Assembly (NCBI RefSeq): GCF_000196515.1
Contig: NC_014248.1
Span: forward strand, 4,282,001 to 4,346,000
Reading direction: 5' to 3'
Source: 'Nostoc azollae' 0708
Lineage (GTDB): Bacteria; Cyanobacteriota; Cyanobacteriia; Cyanobacteriales; Nostocaceae
DNA length: 64,000 nucleotides
Positions 46,979-57,286 of the stretch are shown here, in pieces (the first letter of the stretch is position 1; each line of letters opens with the position of its first letter). The notes below the pieces were generated by a model that had not been told where the DNA came from, did no database searches, and was given only the letters and a program-made list of their open reading frames with translations. The position numbers and the translations under genes were made by a program.

Positions 46979-48586
46979 CTAATGACTAATGACTAATGCC
47001 AAATACTCATCTGGAAAATATCGCAAAGTGCTAAAAACTGGATTTGGTGCAGACTGACCTAAACCACATAAACTAGTGTGTTTCACCATATCCCACAGTT
47101 CTTCTAACAGTTGTAAATCAGCTTTAGAGGCTTCTCCTTTACTAATCTTGGTGAGTAAATGATGTAACTGCAAAATTCCTACGCGACAGGGTATACATTT
47201 ACCGCAGGATTCATCCATGCAAAATTCCATAAACAACCTCGCCACATCTACCATGTTTGTGGTTTGATCCATGACAATCATCCCACCAGAACCCATCATT
47301 GAACCGAATGCAGTCAAGGATTCATAATCTACAGGTGTAGCAAACGCCTACGCAGGTATACATCCCCCAGAAGGGCCGCCTATTTGTACTGCTTTAGCAA
47401 TACCACCATCAGGAACACCACCGCCCATTTCCGCTACAATTTTTTGTAAAGTTGTTCCCATTGGTACTTCAATTAAAACAGTGTTGCGGATTTTGCCAGC
47501 TAGTGCGAAAACCTTAGTTCCCTTGCTTTTTTCCGTACCGACACTAGCAAACCAATCCGCTCCTTTACGAATAATTGGCGAAATATTAGCAAAGGTTTCC
47601 ACGTTGTTAATTAACATCGGATAGCCCTATAAACCAGACTCAGCCGGGTAAGGTGGACGGGGATGAGGAACACCGCGTTTACCTTCAATAGAAGCCATTA
47701 AAGCCGTTTCTTCACCGCATACATAAGCACCGGCACCGATGCGGATTTCGACTTTAAAATCGAAGGGTGATTCAAAGATATTTGTACCCAGGAGTCCTAG
47801 ACGTTGGGCTTGACGGATAGCGATTTCTAGGCGTTTGATGGCAACCAGATATTCTGCCCTAACATAAATGTAACCTTGACTTACACCGATCACATAAGCT
47901 GCGATCGCCATCCCTTCCAAAACTCTATGAGGATCATTTTCTAACACACTGCGATCCATAAAAGCCCCAGGATCACCTTCATCAGCATTACAGATGACAA
48001 ACTTTTTCTCACCCTGAGATTTTGCCACTGTTCCCCATTTTAAACCCGTGGGATAAGCAGCACCACCCCATCCCCGTAACCTGCTTTTAGTAATAGTTTC
48101 TACCACTTCCGAGGGTTTCATTTCTCGCAACACTTGGTAAAGTGCTTGATAACCATCAGCAGCAATATAAGATTGAATCCGTTCCGGGTAAATTTTGCCA
48201 CTATTTTCTAGGACAATAGGTAATTGACCAGTAAGAAATGGCTGATGCAAATCACCTTTTTGTAAATCTGTTACTTCCCCATTGACTTCAGAAATAATTT
48301 TTGTGGCATCTTCTGGAATAACTTTTTCATACAATTTTGCCTCTGTGAGATTTTCCTGATTATCCACCTGTACCAAAGGACCCTGGCAACACAGACTCAT
48401 ACAACCCACAGCAGCAACCTATAGCCGTTTTTCCAAACCCGCAGCCTTCACAGAAACATCTAAATTATCTTTCACCGCTTGCGAATTAGAAGATAAACAA
48501 CCAGCTGCCGTACAACAACGAATTTGTATAGCTTTAGTATGAAAACGTTCAGTTATACTGATTTCTAATAACTCATTTAGTTCCAT
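46979..48586 (-). pseudogene. hoxF: hoxF, NADH/FMN diaphorase subunit, three nonsense codons
   Basis: A single 536-codon frame of normal HoxF length. The N-terminal thioredoxin-like 2Fe-2S domain (IQIRCCTAAGCLSSNSQ, VGCMSLCCQGPLV) is followed by the NADH/FMN part (RLRGWGGAAYPTGLKWG, NADEGDPGAFMDRS, RIGAGAYVCGEETALM) and the C-terminal 4Fe-4S motif ([14 protein letters not shown] with TSLCGLGQ). Stops at about 48421 (TAG, KRL then VAAVGC), 47626 (TAG, PAESGL then GYPMLINN, where a Trp is expected) and 47346 (TAG, GGCIPA then AFATPVD) are single substitutions. The start at 48586 overlaps the hoxE stop by 14 bases, showing the original translational coupling. Confidence 0.92.
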
Positions 48587-49025
48587 TTTCCTGCCATTCT
48601 CCCACTTTTTCGCAAACTGATTCCGGGGTTTGATTACCTAAAACCGCACCATCAAAAACTACCGCAGATGCAATACCACAAGCCCCTAAACACCTAGCCG
48701 TCATTAAATAAATTTCTCCATAAGAAGTAGTTTCTCCCGCACGAATTTTAGTAACATTTTCCAAGCTGCTTAAAATTGCCTGAGATCCCTTCACATAACA
48801 AGCCGTACCTGTACAAACTACACAATTATGTTTACCTTTAGGTGCAAGGAAAAACAAATGATAGAAAGTTGCAACTCCATACACCCAACTGGGTGGTAAT
48901 TTTAACTTATGGGCAATATACAACAATAAATCTAATTCTAAATAACCGAATAATTCCGAAGCTCGATGGAGAATTTCAATTACTGTATCTTGTTGATATT
49001 GATGACGCTTAATAGTTGCATCCAA
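48573..49025 (-). CDS. hoxE: HoxE, Fe-S subunit of the bidirectional hydrogenase
   Basis: A 150-residue NuoE-like protein: IEILHRASELFGYLELDLLL, LPPSWVYGVATFYHLFFLAP, and Cys ligands of the 2Fe-2S cluster in CVVCTGTACYVKG and TARCLGACGIASA. It passes electrons within the HoxEFU diaphorase. Family members usually start 15-25 residues earlier. The same frame continues upstream (THPSRDRRFKLLDATIKR) with ATA where a start could have been, so the start codon may be lost and translation from 49025 is uncertain. It is the first gene of the cluster. An imperfect 11-bp inverted repeat (49060-49070 and 49092-49102) lies upstream. Confidence 0.8.
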   Translation of the reverse strand: MDATIKRHQYQQDTVIEILHRASELFGYLELDLLLYIAHKLKLPPSWVYGVATFYHLFFLAPKGKHNCVVCTGTACYVKGSQAILSSLENVTKIRAGETTSYGEIYLMTARCLGACGIASAVVFDGAVLGNQTPESVCEKVGEWQENGTK

Positions 49026-49059
49026 CAGCTTAAAACGCCTATCCCTACTGGGATGAGTT

Positions 49060-49102
49060 ATAGGAGGTTAAACAGAAGCTTTGATTATTTATAACCTCTT
49101 AT
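49060..49102 (-). promoter_or_regulatory. Inverted repeat upstream of hoxE
   Basis: ATAGGAGGTTA and TAACCTCTTAT face each other across 21 bases with one mismatch. Its position before the first hox gene suggests an operator or 5' leader hairpin. No known regulator motif was recognised. Confidence 0.3.
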
Positions 49103-49156
49103 GGATTACCTTTCTACATCCCTTACTGCGTCAAATAAAAAATATTACTTACCACT

Positions 49157-49653
49157 TTATACTGTTATTGGTAAATGAATAATATGCACATAGCAAGATG
49201 CATAATTCAGCACATAATTACTCACACTATCAAGCAATAATTCCGTTATCCCAGACAGTCCCCGTCGTCCCATAATAATTAAATCAGCATTCCACTCTTG
49301 GGCTAAATTACAAATAATACTTCCGGGACTGCCCACTTTTTGGATAAACTCGGTATTCATTCATATTAACATTGTTGGCTTGAGCGCAGAATTTTTGTAA
49401 CATCTGCAAACCTTCGTCTTTATGGAGTTCCAATTTCTTTAAGTACAATTTCATACTTTCATCACCCCAACCTGCATAGTAAGTAATCCGTATTAGGTAA
49501 AGTCATCACATCAGTAATAGTATCTTCCTCTGGTGATTAAAGGTGAAGTAACATTAAATTGGCAGATGTTAACTTTGCTAAAGATAAAGGTTGCTCAAAA
49601 ACATGCTGATTCGTTGCTGGGCGATCTAATGCTACGAGAATGTTGTTAAACAT
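49157..49653 (-). pseudogene. Universal stress protein (UspA family), broken
   Basis: The start at 49653 gives MFNNILVALDRPATNQHVFE and LSLAKLTSANLMLLHL, then a TAA and SPEEDTITDVMTLP. Frameshifts follow; another frame gives AGWGDESMKLYLKKLELHKD. The C-terminal 67 codons are open: MNTEFIQKVGSPGSIICNLA, WNADLIIMGRRGLSGITELL and LDSVSNYVLNYASC. The G-R-R-G-L-S-G....L-x-S-V-S ATP-binding signature is present. Universal stress proteins bind ATP or regulate stress survival. At least one stop and two frameshifts make it inactive. Confidence 0.75.
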
Positions 49654-49833
49654 GGAACACCTCTATAATTAGGCTTACCAGTTCAATTATTCATACACCA
49701 GGAGTCAGAAATCAGGTTTTTATGAAAATTCTAGATTGGGTATTACTCCCATTGAGTCCTACCTAAAATCTCCTTCTAAATCAAGAAAAATCCGATTTTT
49801 TACCCTTAAGTTAATACTTAAGGTATATTCTTA
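49654..49833. other. Spacer between usp pseudogene and IS5 copy 2
   Basis: AT-rich, with a small direct repeat TTAAG/ACTTAAG near 49806-49822. No coding remnant recognised. Confidence 0.3.
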
Positions 49834-50742
49834 GAGATGATTTATAAAGTAAATGTTTAGGAGACAAGAGGAAGTAGCATAATTCTAGTCATAACAGCAT
49901 ATATAGCTCCTTCCCTTATTTGTGTTAAACGCTCATAATCCTTGCTTAGACGATGATATTGGTTAAACCACCCAAATGTTCTTTCTACTACCCAGGGTTG
50001 TGGTAAAACTTTAAATTCTTGCTCAGTAGGTCCTATGACTTCAACATGAGCTTGAATCAGGAACCAAACTGCAAGTGCAAATTTATCACCGTCATAACCG
50101 GAATCAACCCATAAAACTTGGACTTTTTCCAATAATTCTGTGGGTTCCTCTAGCAGTTCCATTAGTGCATAGGCAGCAAGTATTCGTTCTGGGGCATTCG
50201 CTTCACTAACAACAAGTTTCAACACAAGTCCCAGGCTATCAACTAAAGTATGCCCCTTTCTTCCTTTTACCTTTTTACATCCGTCAAAACCATACACATC
50301 CGCTTTCTTTGGTCAGTTTTGACCGACTGACTGTCTGCAGCGAGCGCGGTAGTTTGTGTTGATTTACCTAATTTCGAGCGAACTTGACTACCCAATGTAT
50401 GGTTGAATTTTTCCCAGACCCCCTGGCCCTGCCATTTCCTGTAATAGCTATATACCGTTGACCTTGGCGGGAAGTCACCTGGAAGCATATTCCATTGACA
50501 TCCAGTTTTCAAATGATAATAGATGGCATTACATATTTCACCCATATCTGTTGTGGGTGGATGTCCTCCTTCTTTGGCTGATGGAATCAATGGGGCCAGG
50601 ATTTCCCACTCCATATCAGTTAAGTCTGTGGGGTAAGACTTTCGTTCCATCAGTAGCTATGTAAATACACTACATTTTATGTATTCTATCCTTCCAACAT
50701 TCCTTTTCTACTCCCCTTTACATTTACTTTATCAATAGCCTC
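49834..50742 (-). mobile_element. IS5-family element (909 bp), copy 2
   Basis: The same ends as copy 1 (GAGATGATTTATAAAGTAAA and, inverted, GAGGCTATTGATAAAGTAAA). A 3-bp duplication TTA lies at 49831-49833 and 50743-50745. It is inserted in non-coding DNA upstream of the regulator at 50986 and may affect that gene's promoter. Confidence 0.9.
49857..50650 (-). CDS. IS5-family transposase, copy 2 (two frames)
   Basis: Frame A (50650-50267) MERKSYPTDLTDMEWEILAP to LAADSQSVKT, and frame B (50297-49857) VYGFDGCKKVKGRKGHTLVD to WVVERTFGWFNQYHRLSKDY, as in copy 1. At the junction the A-run of copy 1 is interrupted (CCAAAGAAAGCGG). The slippery heptamer is therefore absent and efficient frameshifting is doubtful here. 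Otherwise intact. Confidence 0.7.
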
Positions 50743-50745
50743 TTA

Positions 50746-50985
50746 ATTTCATATAATAAATCGTTACAGCTATTGAATAGCTTATTTTAATATGGAATTA
50801 TTTTGCCTTGTATGCCACTACTGCTTGGTTAAGTACCCAAGATTTTAATCGGGTGTTGAAAAAGGTTTTGAGGTCAGAACTTAAAGTTTTTTTCTTTACC
50901 TTTCTCCATAACCCCTTTCCCCTGAACCAACAAGTGTTACCTTGTATCCAACTTTTAAAACTACTATATCAGGGAAGCTTTTAAA
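50746..50985. other. Upstream region of the REC-wHTH-HPt regulator
   Basis: 240 bases with no coding remnant. It should contain the promoter of the regulator unless the IS5 insertion removed it. A GGGAAG about 12 bases before the ATG at 50986 is a weak ribosome binding site candidate. Confidence 0.35.
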
Positions 50986-52110
50986 ATGAAAATTTTAACT
51001 GTCGAGGATGACGAGTTAAATGCTTATGCACTCACCGCTGTTTTGACAGACCAAAATTATGCTGTGGAAGTAGCAACTGATCACAATGCAGCTTGGGATT
51101 TAGTAGCAACTTACGATTATGATTTAATTTCATTAGACGTCATGTTGCCCAAACTTGACGGTATTAGTTTATGTAGGCAAATTTGTTCCAGTGGTAGACC
51201 TGTGCCAATTTTATTATTAACAGGATGTGATAGCAGCCACGAAAAAGCAACCGGTTTGGATGCAGGTGCTCATGATTACGTAGTAAAACCATTTGAACCG
51301 GAAGAGCTAGTAGCGCGTGTACGGGCATTATTACGACGGGCTGGTGTAGCTTCACAACCTATATTGGAGTGGGGAAATTTACGATTAGACCCCAGTAGCT
51401 GTGAAGTCACTTATAATCAAAATTTACTCTCGCTCAGACCAACAGAATACGCACTATTAGAACTAATATTAAGAAATAATCGCCGGGTATTTAGCTGTGG
51501 GATGATTTTAGAGCATCTTTGGTCCTATGAAGACACACCAGGAGAAGAAGCCGTTCGCACCCATATTAAAGGTTTGCGAATGAAGCTCAGATCCGTGGGA
51601 GCTAACAATGATTTAATAGAAACTGTATATGGGATTGGTTATCGTCTCAAACCCCAGGAAGAAGAGGGGGTAGAGGAAACAGGGATTGGGGGAAGTAAAG
51701 CTACAGGGGGATTAGACGAGCAAAAATTCCAAGAAACTCTGACAGCCATTGCAGATATTTGGCAGCGATTTCGTGATCGGGTAGATGAGCAAGTAAGTAT
51801 ATTCGAGCAAGCTGCACAGGGTTTAAATCCAGAATTGCGTTTTCAAGCAACTAGGGAAGCTCATACCTTAGCTGGATCTTTAGGTACTTTTGGTTTGGGC
51901 TATGGTTCGGAGTTAGCTAGAAAAATTGAAAAGTTATTGAAATCTGGTAAGACTTTAAACCCAACAGAAACGACTAACCTGCAAAATTGGGTGAAGTTAT
52001 TGCGTCAAGAAATTGAAGCTAAGAATCAAGAATATATTACTTCATCTGCAACTACCAATAAATTACCATTAGTTCTGGTAGCTGAGAAAAACACCATTAG
52101 TAAGCAATAA
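50986..52110 (+). CDS. REC-winged helix-HPt response regulator (C-terminally truncated)
   Basis: A 374-residue protein. Receiver: MKILTVEDDELNAYALTAVL, phosphoacceptor Asp in LISLDVMLPKLDG. Winged helix: LRPTEYALLELILRNNRRVF, AVRTHIKGLRMKLRSVG and VYGIGYRLKPQ. HPt: REAHTLAGSLGTFGLGYGS. It ends shortly into what looks like a second receiver (PLVLVAEKNTISKQ) at a TAA, where the paralogue at 18295 has a full C-terminal receiver. A traced continuation (LEVKSADLIMIDEQSG) runs without gap into the sensor kinase pseudogene. The original gene may therefore have been longer, or two adjacent genes fused by decay. The three retained domains could still work. Confidence 0.75.
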   Translation: MKILTVEDDELNAYALTAVLTDQNYAVEVATDHNAAWDLVATYDYDLISLDVMLPKLDGISLCRQICSSGRPVPILLLTGCDSSHEKATGLDAGAHDYVVKPFEPEELVARVRALLRRAGVASQPILEWGNLRLDPSSCEVTYNQNLLSLRPTEYALLELILRNNRRVFSCGMILEHLWSYEDTPGEEAVRTHIKGLRMKLRSVGANNDLIETVYGIGYRLKPQEEEGVEETGIGGSKATGGLDEQKFQETLTAIADIWQRFRDRVDEQVSIFEQAAQGLNPELRFQATREAHTLAGSLGTFGLGYGSELARKIEKLLKSGKTLNPTETTNLQNWVKLLRQEIEAKNQEYITSSATTNKLPLVLVAEKNTISKQ

Positions 52111-54575
52111 TTAACAGATGCTGATGGGATTTTACTAGAAGTGAAATCCGCAGACTTGATCATGATTGATGAGCAAAGTGGTGTAAGTGTTATTAGTAAA
52201 GTAGAAACAGCACTAGAAAATCAGGAAAATTATCAACAGTTAGTAGAACTTTTTCCAGAAGTAATTTTGATCGAAACTGAAGGAAATGTAGTTTTTGTTC
52301 ACAGTGCAGCAGTGAATTTGTTTGGTGCTAAAAAAGCAACAGGATTATTAGGCAAACCATTACTTGATTTTGTCGCTCCTAATTCATAGGCTGGAGTTGC
52401 AGAACAATTTCAGAATCTAAGAACAAATAAACAGTCAATTCCTTTACATGAAGAACAGTTTTTACGGCTAGATGGCAGTTTGATGGATCTGGAAATTGTG
52501 GCTGCTGCTGTTACTTATCAAGGTCAACCAGCATCGCAAATTGTCGCCCGTGACATTACCTCGGTGCAAAGCAAACAGAGTTAGCTTTGCACCGAGGTAA
52601 TGAAGAACTAGAATTAAGAGTTGCAGAACGCACAGCCAAGTTAATTACTGTTAATCAGCAATTACAGTCAAAACTAGATGAACGGCGACGCACACAGGAA
52701 GCTTTAAGGATTTCTCACACTTGATTTGAAGGAATTTTAAGTATTGCTGATGATGCGATTATTTCTATTGGTGGCAGTCAACGGATTACTTTATTTAACC
52801 AAGGTGCAGAAAAGATTTTTGGTTACTCTGCTGATGAAGTTCTCGGACAAAGTTTAGATCTGTTGTTACCCATGCGTTTTAGTGAACAATATCGTCATCA
52901 TATCGCTGATTTTGGTAAATCTCCTAGTCGGGCTCGGAGAATGGGAGAAAGAAGAGAAATATTTGGTCGGCATAAAGATGGGAATCAATTTCCCGCTGAG
53001 GCTTCTATTTCTAAATTAGATATGGGTAATGAATGTGTTTATACTGTAATTTTGCGTGATATAACTGACCGCAAGCAAGTGGAAAGGATGAAAGATGAAT
53101 TTATGTCTGTAGTTAGTCATGAATTGCGTACTCCTTTAACTTCAATTCATGGTTCTTTAGGAAAGTTAGCAAGTGGTTTGTTACCGACAGATTCAGAACA
53201 AGGTCAATGCTTTCTACAAATTGCTACTGATACCACCGAGCGATTGGTGAGGTTAATTAACCATATTCTCGATATTGAAAGAATTGAGTCTGGTAAGGTG
53301 AAAATGGAACGAGAAACCTATAATTTGCAGGATTTGATTGTTTCAGCAGTGAATGTTATGCAGCCTGTAGCTGATAAGGCTGGGGTGACTTTATCTATTT
53401 CTAGTGTATCTGTGCAATTATCGGCTGAGCCAGACCGGATTGTGCAAACTATAACGAATTCGTTGAGTAATGCTATTAAATTTTCTACTTCTAGTTCTAC
53501 AATTTGGCTAATAGGACAACAACAAAATGATCAAGTACTGTTAACAGTAAAAGATACTGGAAGGGGGATACCAGATGATAAATTGAATGGTATTTTCGAA
53601 CGATTTGAACAACTTGATTCTTCCGATTCTCGCAATCATGATGGTACTGGGTTAGGCTTGGCAATTTGCAAGAGTATTGTCCAGCAGCATACTGGTAATA
53701 TCTGGGTAGAGAGTACCTTGGTTAAGGGTAGTAATTTTCATTTTACGCTGCCAGTTTTAGAACCTAGCTATGGTGAGAAATTGGAAAATTGTGCTGCGGA
53801 AAAACCATTAATCTCTCAACCGTATTTTCCTTTAGTTCTTGTTTATGACGATGATGAATTAATTCGTTTGGAGTTACAAAGTTTATGAGAGAAAGGTGGA
53901 TATAGAGTGATAACTGTAGGAGCAGGTGAAGATGCGATCTCACAAGCAATTGCTGAAAAACCAGATGTCATTGTCCTGGATGTACTAATGGCAAAAATGA
54001 ATGGTTGGGAAACAATGGCAATTCTGAAAGAACGAGAAGATACACAAAATATACCCATTGTCATCTGTAGTGTTTACCAACCTAGTCATAGTCATCAACG
54101 CAATGCTGATTTTGTGGATTGGTTAAGTAAGCCAGTTGAGGAGATATCCCTATTACATTCTTTAAGTAAAGTCATCACTGAACCTTATGGAAAAATCAGA
54201 ATTTTAATTATTGAGGATGATAATTATCTAGCTGATTTGTTAGCAACTTTGTTTGAGAGGCATGATATTGAAACCTTTATTGCTAGAACTGGTAGAGAAG
54301 CTATTCATATCAGTCAAAAACTTAATCCTGATTTACTGATTCTTGATTTGATTTTGCCTGAAAGTGACGGTTTTACTGTAGTAAATTGGCTGAAGCAACA
54401 CAATCAGCTTTGTAGTATTCCCGTGGTTGTTTATTCCGCTAAAGATTTGGACCCGTCGGAACGGCATAGACTTAAATCAGGACATACAGAATTTTTGACT
54501 AAAGGACGAGTAACTACTCATGAATTTGAACAAAGAGTGATGTTTTCATTGAAAACCATGACTCATAAAAATTAG
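52111..54575 (+). pseudogene. PAS-PAS-HisKA-HATPase-REC-REC hybrid histidine kinase, broken
   Basis: The first PAS (52200-52550: LVELFPEVILIETEGNVVFV, GLLGKPLLDFVAPNS) is cut by TAG at 52387. A frameshift at 52560-52570 is followed by a coiled segment (NEELELRVAERTAKLITVNQ). TGA at about 52722 precedes FEGILSIADDAIISIGGSQR (second PAS). The long open part (52863-53888) has SHELRTPLTSIHGSLG, LVQTITNSLSNAIKF-like IVQTITNSLSNAIKF, VKDTGRGIPD and GTGLGLAICKS. A receiver (LVYDDDELIR) is cut by TGA at 53886 and continues DVIVLDVLMAKMNGWET. A second receiver follows (ILIIEDDNYLADLLATLFER, LLILDLILPESDG). No start codon of its own is evident. Confidence 0.8.
52554..52602. repeat. Perfect 19-bp inverted repeat inside the kinase coding sequence
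   Basis: CATTACCTCGGTGCAAAGC (52554-52572) is exactly complementary to 52584-52602, with an 11-base loop. The right arm encodes the expected ALHRGNEE sequence. The left arm replaces what should encode ITERKQ and adds two bases, causing the frameshift. Confidence 0.8.
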
Positions 54576-54591
54576 CAATTAAAACGTAATA

Positions 54592-54722
54592 ATTCAGGAG
54601 TCAGGAGTTAGGAGTCAGAATGTTTGAGAAATTAGTCATTTATCAAATAGGTATTTTTGGAGTTAGCCTAAAAAAGCTGACTGCTGTTGGCCTAGCGTGC
54701 AGTTAGGCATTAGCTGAATCCT
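54592..54722. repeat. Dispersed repeat R2, inverted copy
   Basis: The reverse complement of the repeat at 41843-41980: it begins with GTCAGGAGT heptamers, then CAAATAGGTATTTTTGGAGT, and ends GTTAGGCATTAGCTGAAT. It is followed by three copies of AAAACTTAAAAAAC-like units (54727-54765). Confidence 0.7.
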
Positions 54723-54827
54723 TACCCCAAAACTTAAAAAACAAAACTTAAAAAACAAAACTTAAAAATGAGAGGATAGGATTATGGAAAGAAAGCGGAT
54801 TTTAGTAGTTGATAATGAACAATATAT

Positions 54828-57045
54828 CCCACCTTCCGCACCCTAACTGTACCCTTACTGTCACAGATAGTAGTACACAATAACTAAAGCTCCTGCAAGG
54901 AAGAAAAGGCTTAATGAGAATAGTATCATTAAAATGGGAATAGAGTGAGAGAATAAAGTTTTGTAAAGAAGATAAGAGAAAAGAAAATTTAATGATTTAA
55001 AAATTAAATTAGAACAGAAGAAGAAATGATTTAATCACAACAGGAGTTTTGGATAATTCTGTTGTGAAATCAAAGCTTCAAAAAATGGAAATTCAAAACC
55101 TATACCATTTAGGCATAGTAGGAGGAATAATAGACCCCATAGGAGTAGTAGAAATAATCCTTGAAATTGGAGAGAAAGTAAGTCCGGGTCATGTAGTAAA
55201 AGCCATGATAATCAACGGGTTAGGATTTGTATAAAAACCCTTATATATGTTTCCCCAAGATTTTGAAATAATCCCCTGTGAGCATCTAATAGGACCAGGA
55301 GTAACACCAGAATATCTCAAAGACGATAAACTGGGGAGAGTCATGGATAAACTATTTATAAAAGGATTGGATAGAATATTTTTTCTTGTCGCCTTAAAAG
55401 CAGCCCCAAAATTTGGAGTATCCCTATGAGTAGGGTATCTAGACTCATCATAAATGCACATACATTGGCAATATAATACCAGCTTACCAGAAGTAATATT
55501 TGAGAGTCAAAAAGTAGGAAATAATCAAGAACTAGAAGAATTAGCAGTAAAATCACCAAAAGAAATAACCATCACCTACGGTTATTCTGGTGACCATAGA
55601 CCGGAGTTAAAACAGTTCATCATAGAAATGATATGTTCAGGAGATGGAGACATACCAATATATATTTTTAAAACTAGCATCGGGAAACCAAGCAGATTCA
55701 TCATGCTTTGGTAAAATAGCAGTAGAGTACCAAAAACAATTAAAAGTTAACAGTCTCATAGTAGAAGACTGGCCCTTATATACAGAATCAAATCTGAAAA
55801 TGATGTCAGATTTAAGCTGGTTATATCCAGTGCCATTAAGCGTAAAATCAGCACAATCATTAATATCAACATTACCAGAACCAGAATTTGTTGATAGTAA
55901 CTTACCCGGATATAAACTAGCTTCAAAAACAGTAAATTATGCAGGCATAGAACAAAGATGCTTAGTAGTGGACAGTCAAGAAAGAAGAGAATCAGACCTA
56001 GGTAAACTCTCACAAAAAATTACCAAGGCACAATCAAAAGCTGTGCAAGATTTGAAAAAGTTATCACCAGAAGAATTTGCTTGTGAAGCTGATGCTATCA
56101 AGGGGTTATCTAAACTATTCAAACAATTCAAATATCACCGAATTAACCAGAGTAACGTTACTCAAATCAAATCTAAGAAAAAAGATAGTTCAGGAGAGAT
56201 ATCATAATGAGATATCAGTTACATTCTCCCAGAATGAAAGTAAAATTAATACAGAATTTCTGAGGACAGGTCCTTTTATTTTTGCTACAAACCTTTTGGA
56301 TTCCAATGAACTTACCCATGACTCCATCTTGAGTGAATATAAAGAAAGCTCAACAGTCTTGCCAGAGAGGGTTTGCTTTTGTCAAAGACCCATTATTGTT
56401 TGCAGACAGTATTTTCCTAAAAAGTCCAGAGAGAATAGAGTCCCTGGGAATGATTATGGGTTTATGTCTGCTGGTTTATACTTTAGGAGAACGACAAATT
56501 AGAACCCCTTCGAGAGAGTCTAAATCAACAGTAAAAATCAATTGGGTAAACCAACTGACCGCCCCACTTTACGCTGTATTTCTCCATGCTTTCAGTCTAT
56601 TTATTTAGTTACACTTAACCAAGAAAAACATATCTGTTACTGGACTCAAGAGAGAGATTTCATTGTGAATCTTTTACCAGAGCATTGTTTTCCCTACTAT
56701 CAATTACTTACCTAATTTTTCTCTCTATTAATTTAATTTCTATGAGAAAATAACCTAATGTCTTTGATTTATAGCTCTATTTTACTATGTCCATAATCTC
56801 TTTTTTTACTTCAATCTATTAGTCTAAGTTATGATTTATCTCTTGAATATCTTCATTTATCTGTTGACTTCTCTTGGCGGTGTTCTTTCTTATTGCTCCT
56901 TATTGAGAATAGCTTTTGATCCTATTTTTGGTGCTTTACTGTTTCTCCAATGCCTTTTTTCACTGCATCTGTTTGTTTTTATGCTCCCTTGGATTTTTTC
57001 TCTCCGTAATTTATCTCTGTGGCAGTTTAGGGTGCGGAATGTGGA
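54828..57045 (+). mobile_element. IS1634-family element, copy D (about 2218 bp)
   Basis: The left end is CCCACCTTCCGCACCCTAAC and the right end GTTTAGGGTGCGGAATGTGG. The flanking hexamers ATATAT (54822-54827) and TTATAT (57046-57051) are a near-perfect target duplication. Joining the flanks restores the receiver frame NEQYIQEV. It is closest to copy B, sharing a 4-nt insertion. Confidence 0.85.
55046..56715 (+). pseudogene. IS1634-family transposase (copy D), multiple stops
   Basis: It reads LYHLGIVGGIIDPIGVVE, GPGVTPEYLKDDKLGRVMDK, TYGYSGDHRPELKQFI and, after a frameshift, LASGNQADSSCFGKIAVEYQ. Then come MMSDLSWLYPVPLSVKSAQS, GYKLASKTVNYAGIEQRC and IKGLSKLFKQFKYHRINQS, ending near LPEHCFPYYQLLT at 56715. 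In-frame TAA (55232) and TGA (55427), the 4-nt insertion near 55665 and later stops inactivate it. Confidence 0.75.
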
Positions 57046-57286
57046 TTATATTCAAGAAGTAAAAAAAGTTTGCTTGGGAACTGTTGTAGGTTGGGAAGTT
57101 CTGACTGCTAGTTCTGGGAAAGAGGGTATAATACAGGCTGAAAATGACCAACTAGATGTAATGATGCCGGATATGGATGGACTTCTTGCTTTTGAGCAAT
57201 TACAACCAAATCCAGCGACAAAGGAGATTCCAGTGGTTTTATTAACTGCCAAGATCCAAGCTGCTGACCTTCGTCGCTATGCCTAA
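56831..57286 (+). CDS. Small hydrophobic IS1634 ORF fused in frame to receiver fragment
   Basis: The frame starts MIYLLNIFIYLLTSLGGVLS, is hydrophobic for about 65 residues, crosses the IS right end (QFRVRNV) and continues in the native frame of the interrupted response regulator to TAA at 57284. The total is 151 codons. The equivalent ORF in copy C fuses in the same way to csc3. Expression is unproven. Confidence 0.3.
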   Translation: MIYLLNIFIYLLTSLGGVLSYCSLLRIAFDPIFGALLFLQCLFSLHLFVFMLPWIFSLRNLSLWQFRVRNVDYIQEVKKVCLGTVVGWEVLTASSGKEGIIQAENDQLDVMMPDMDGLLAFEQLQPNPATKEIPVVLLTAKIQAADLRRYA

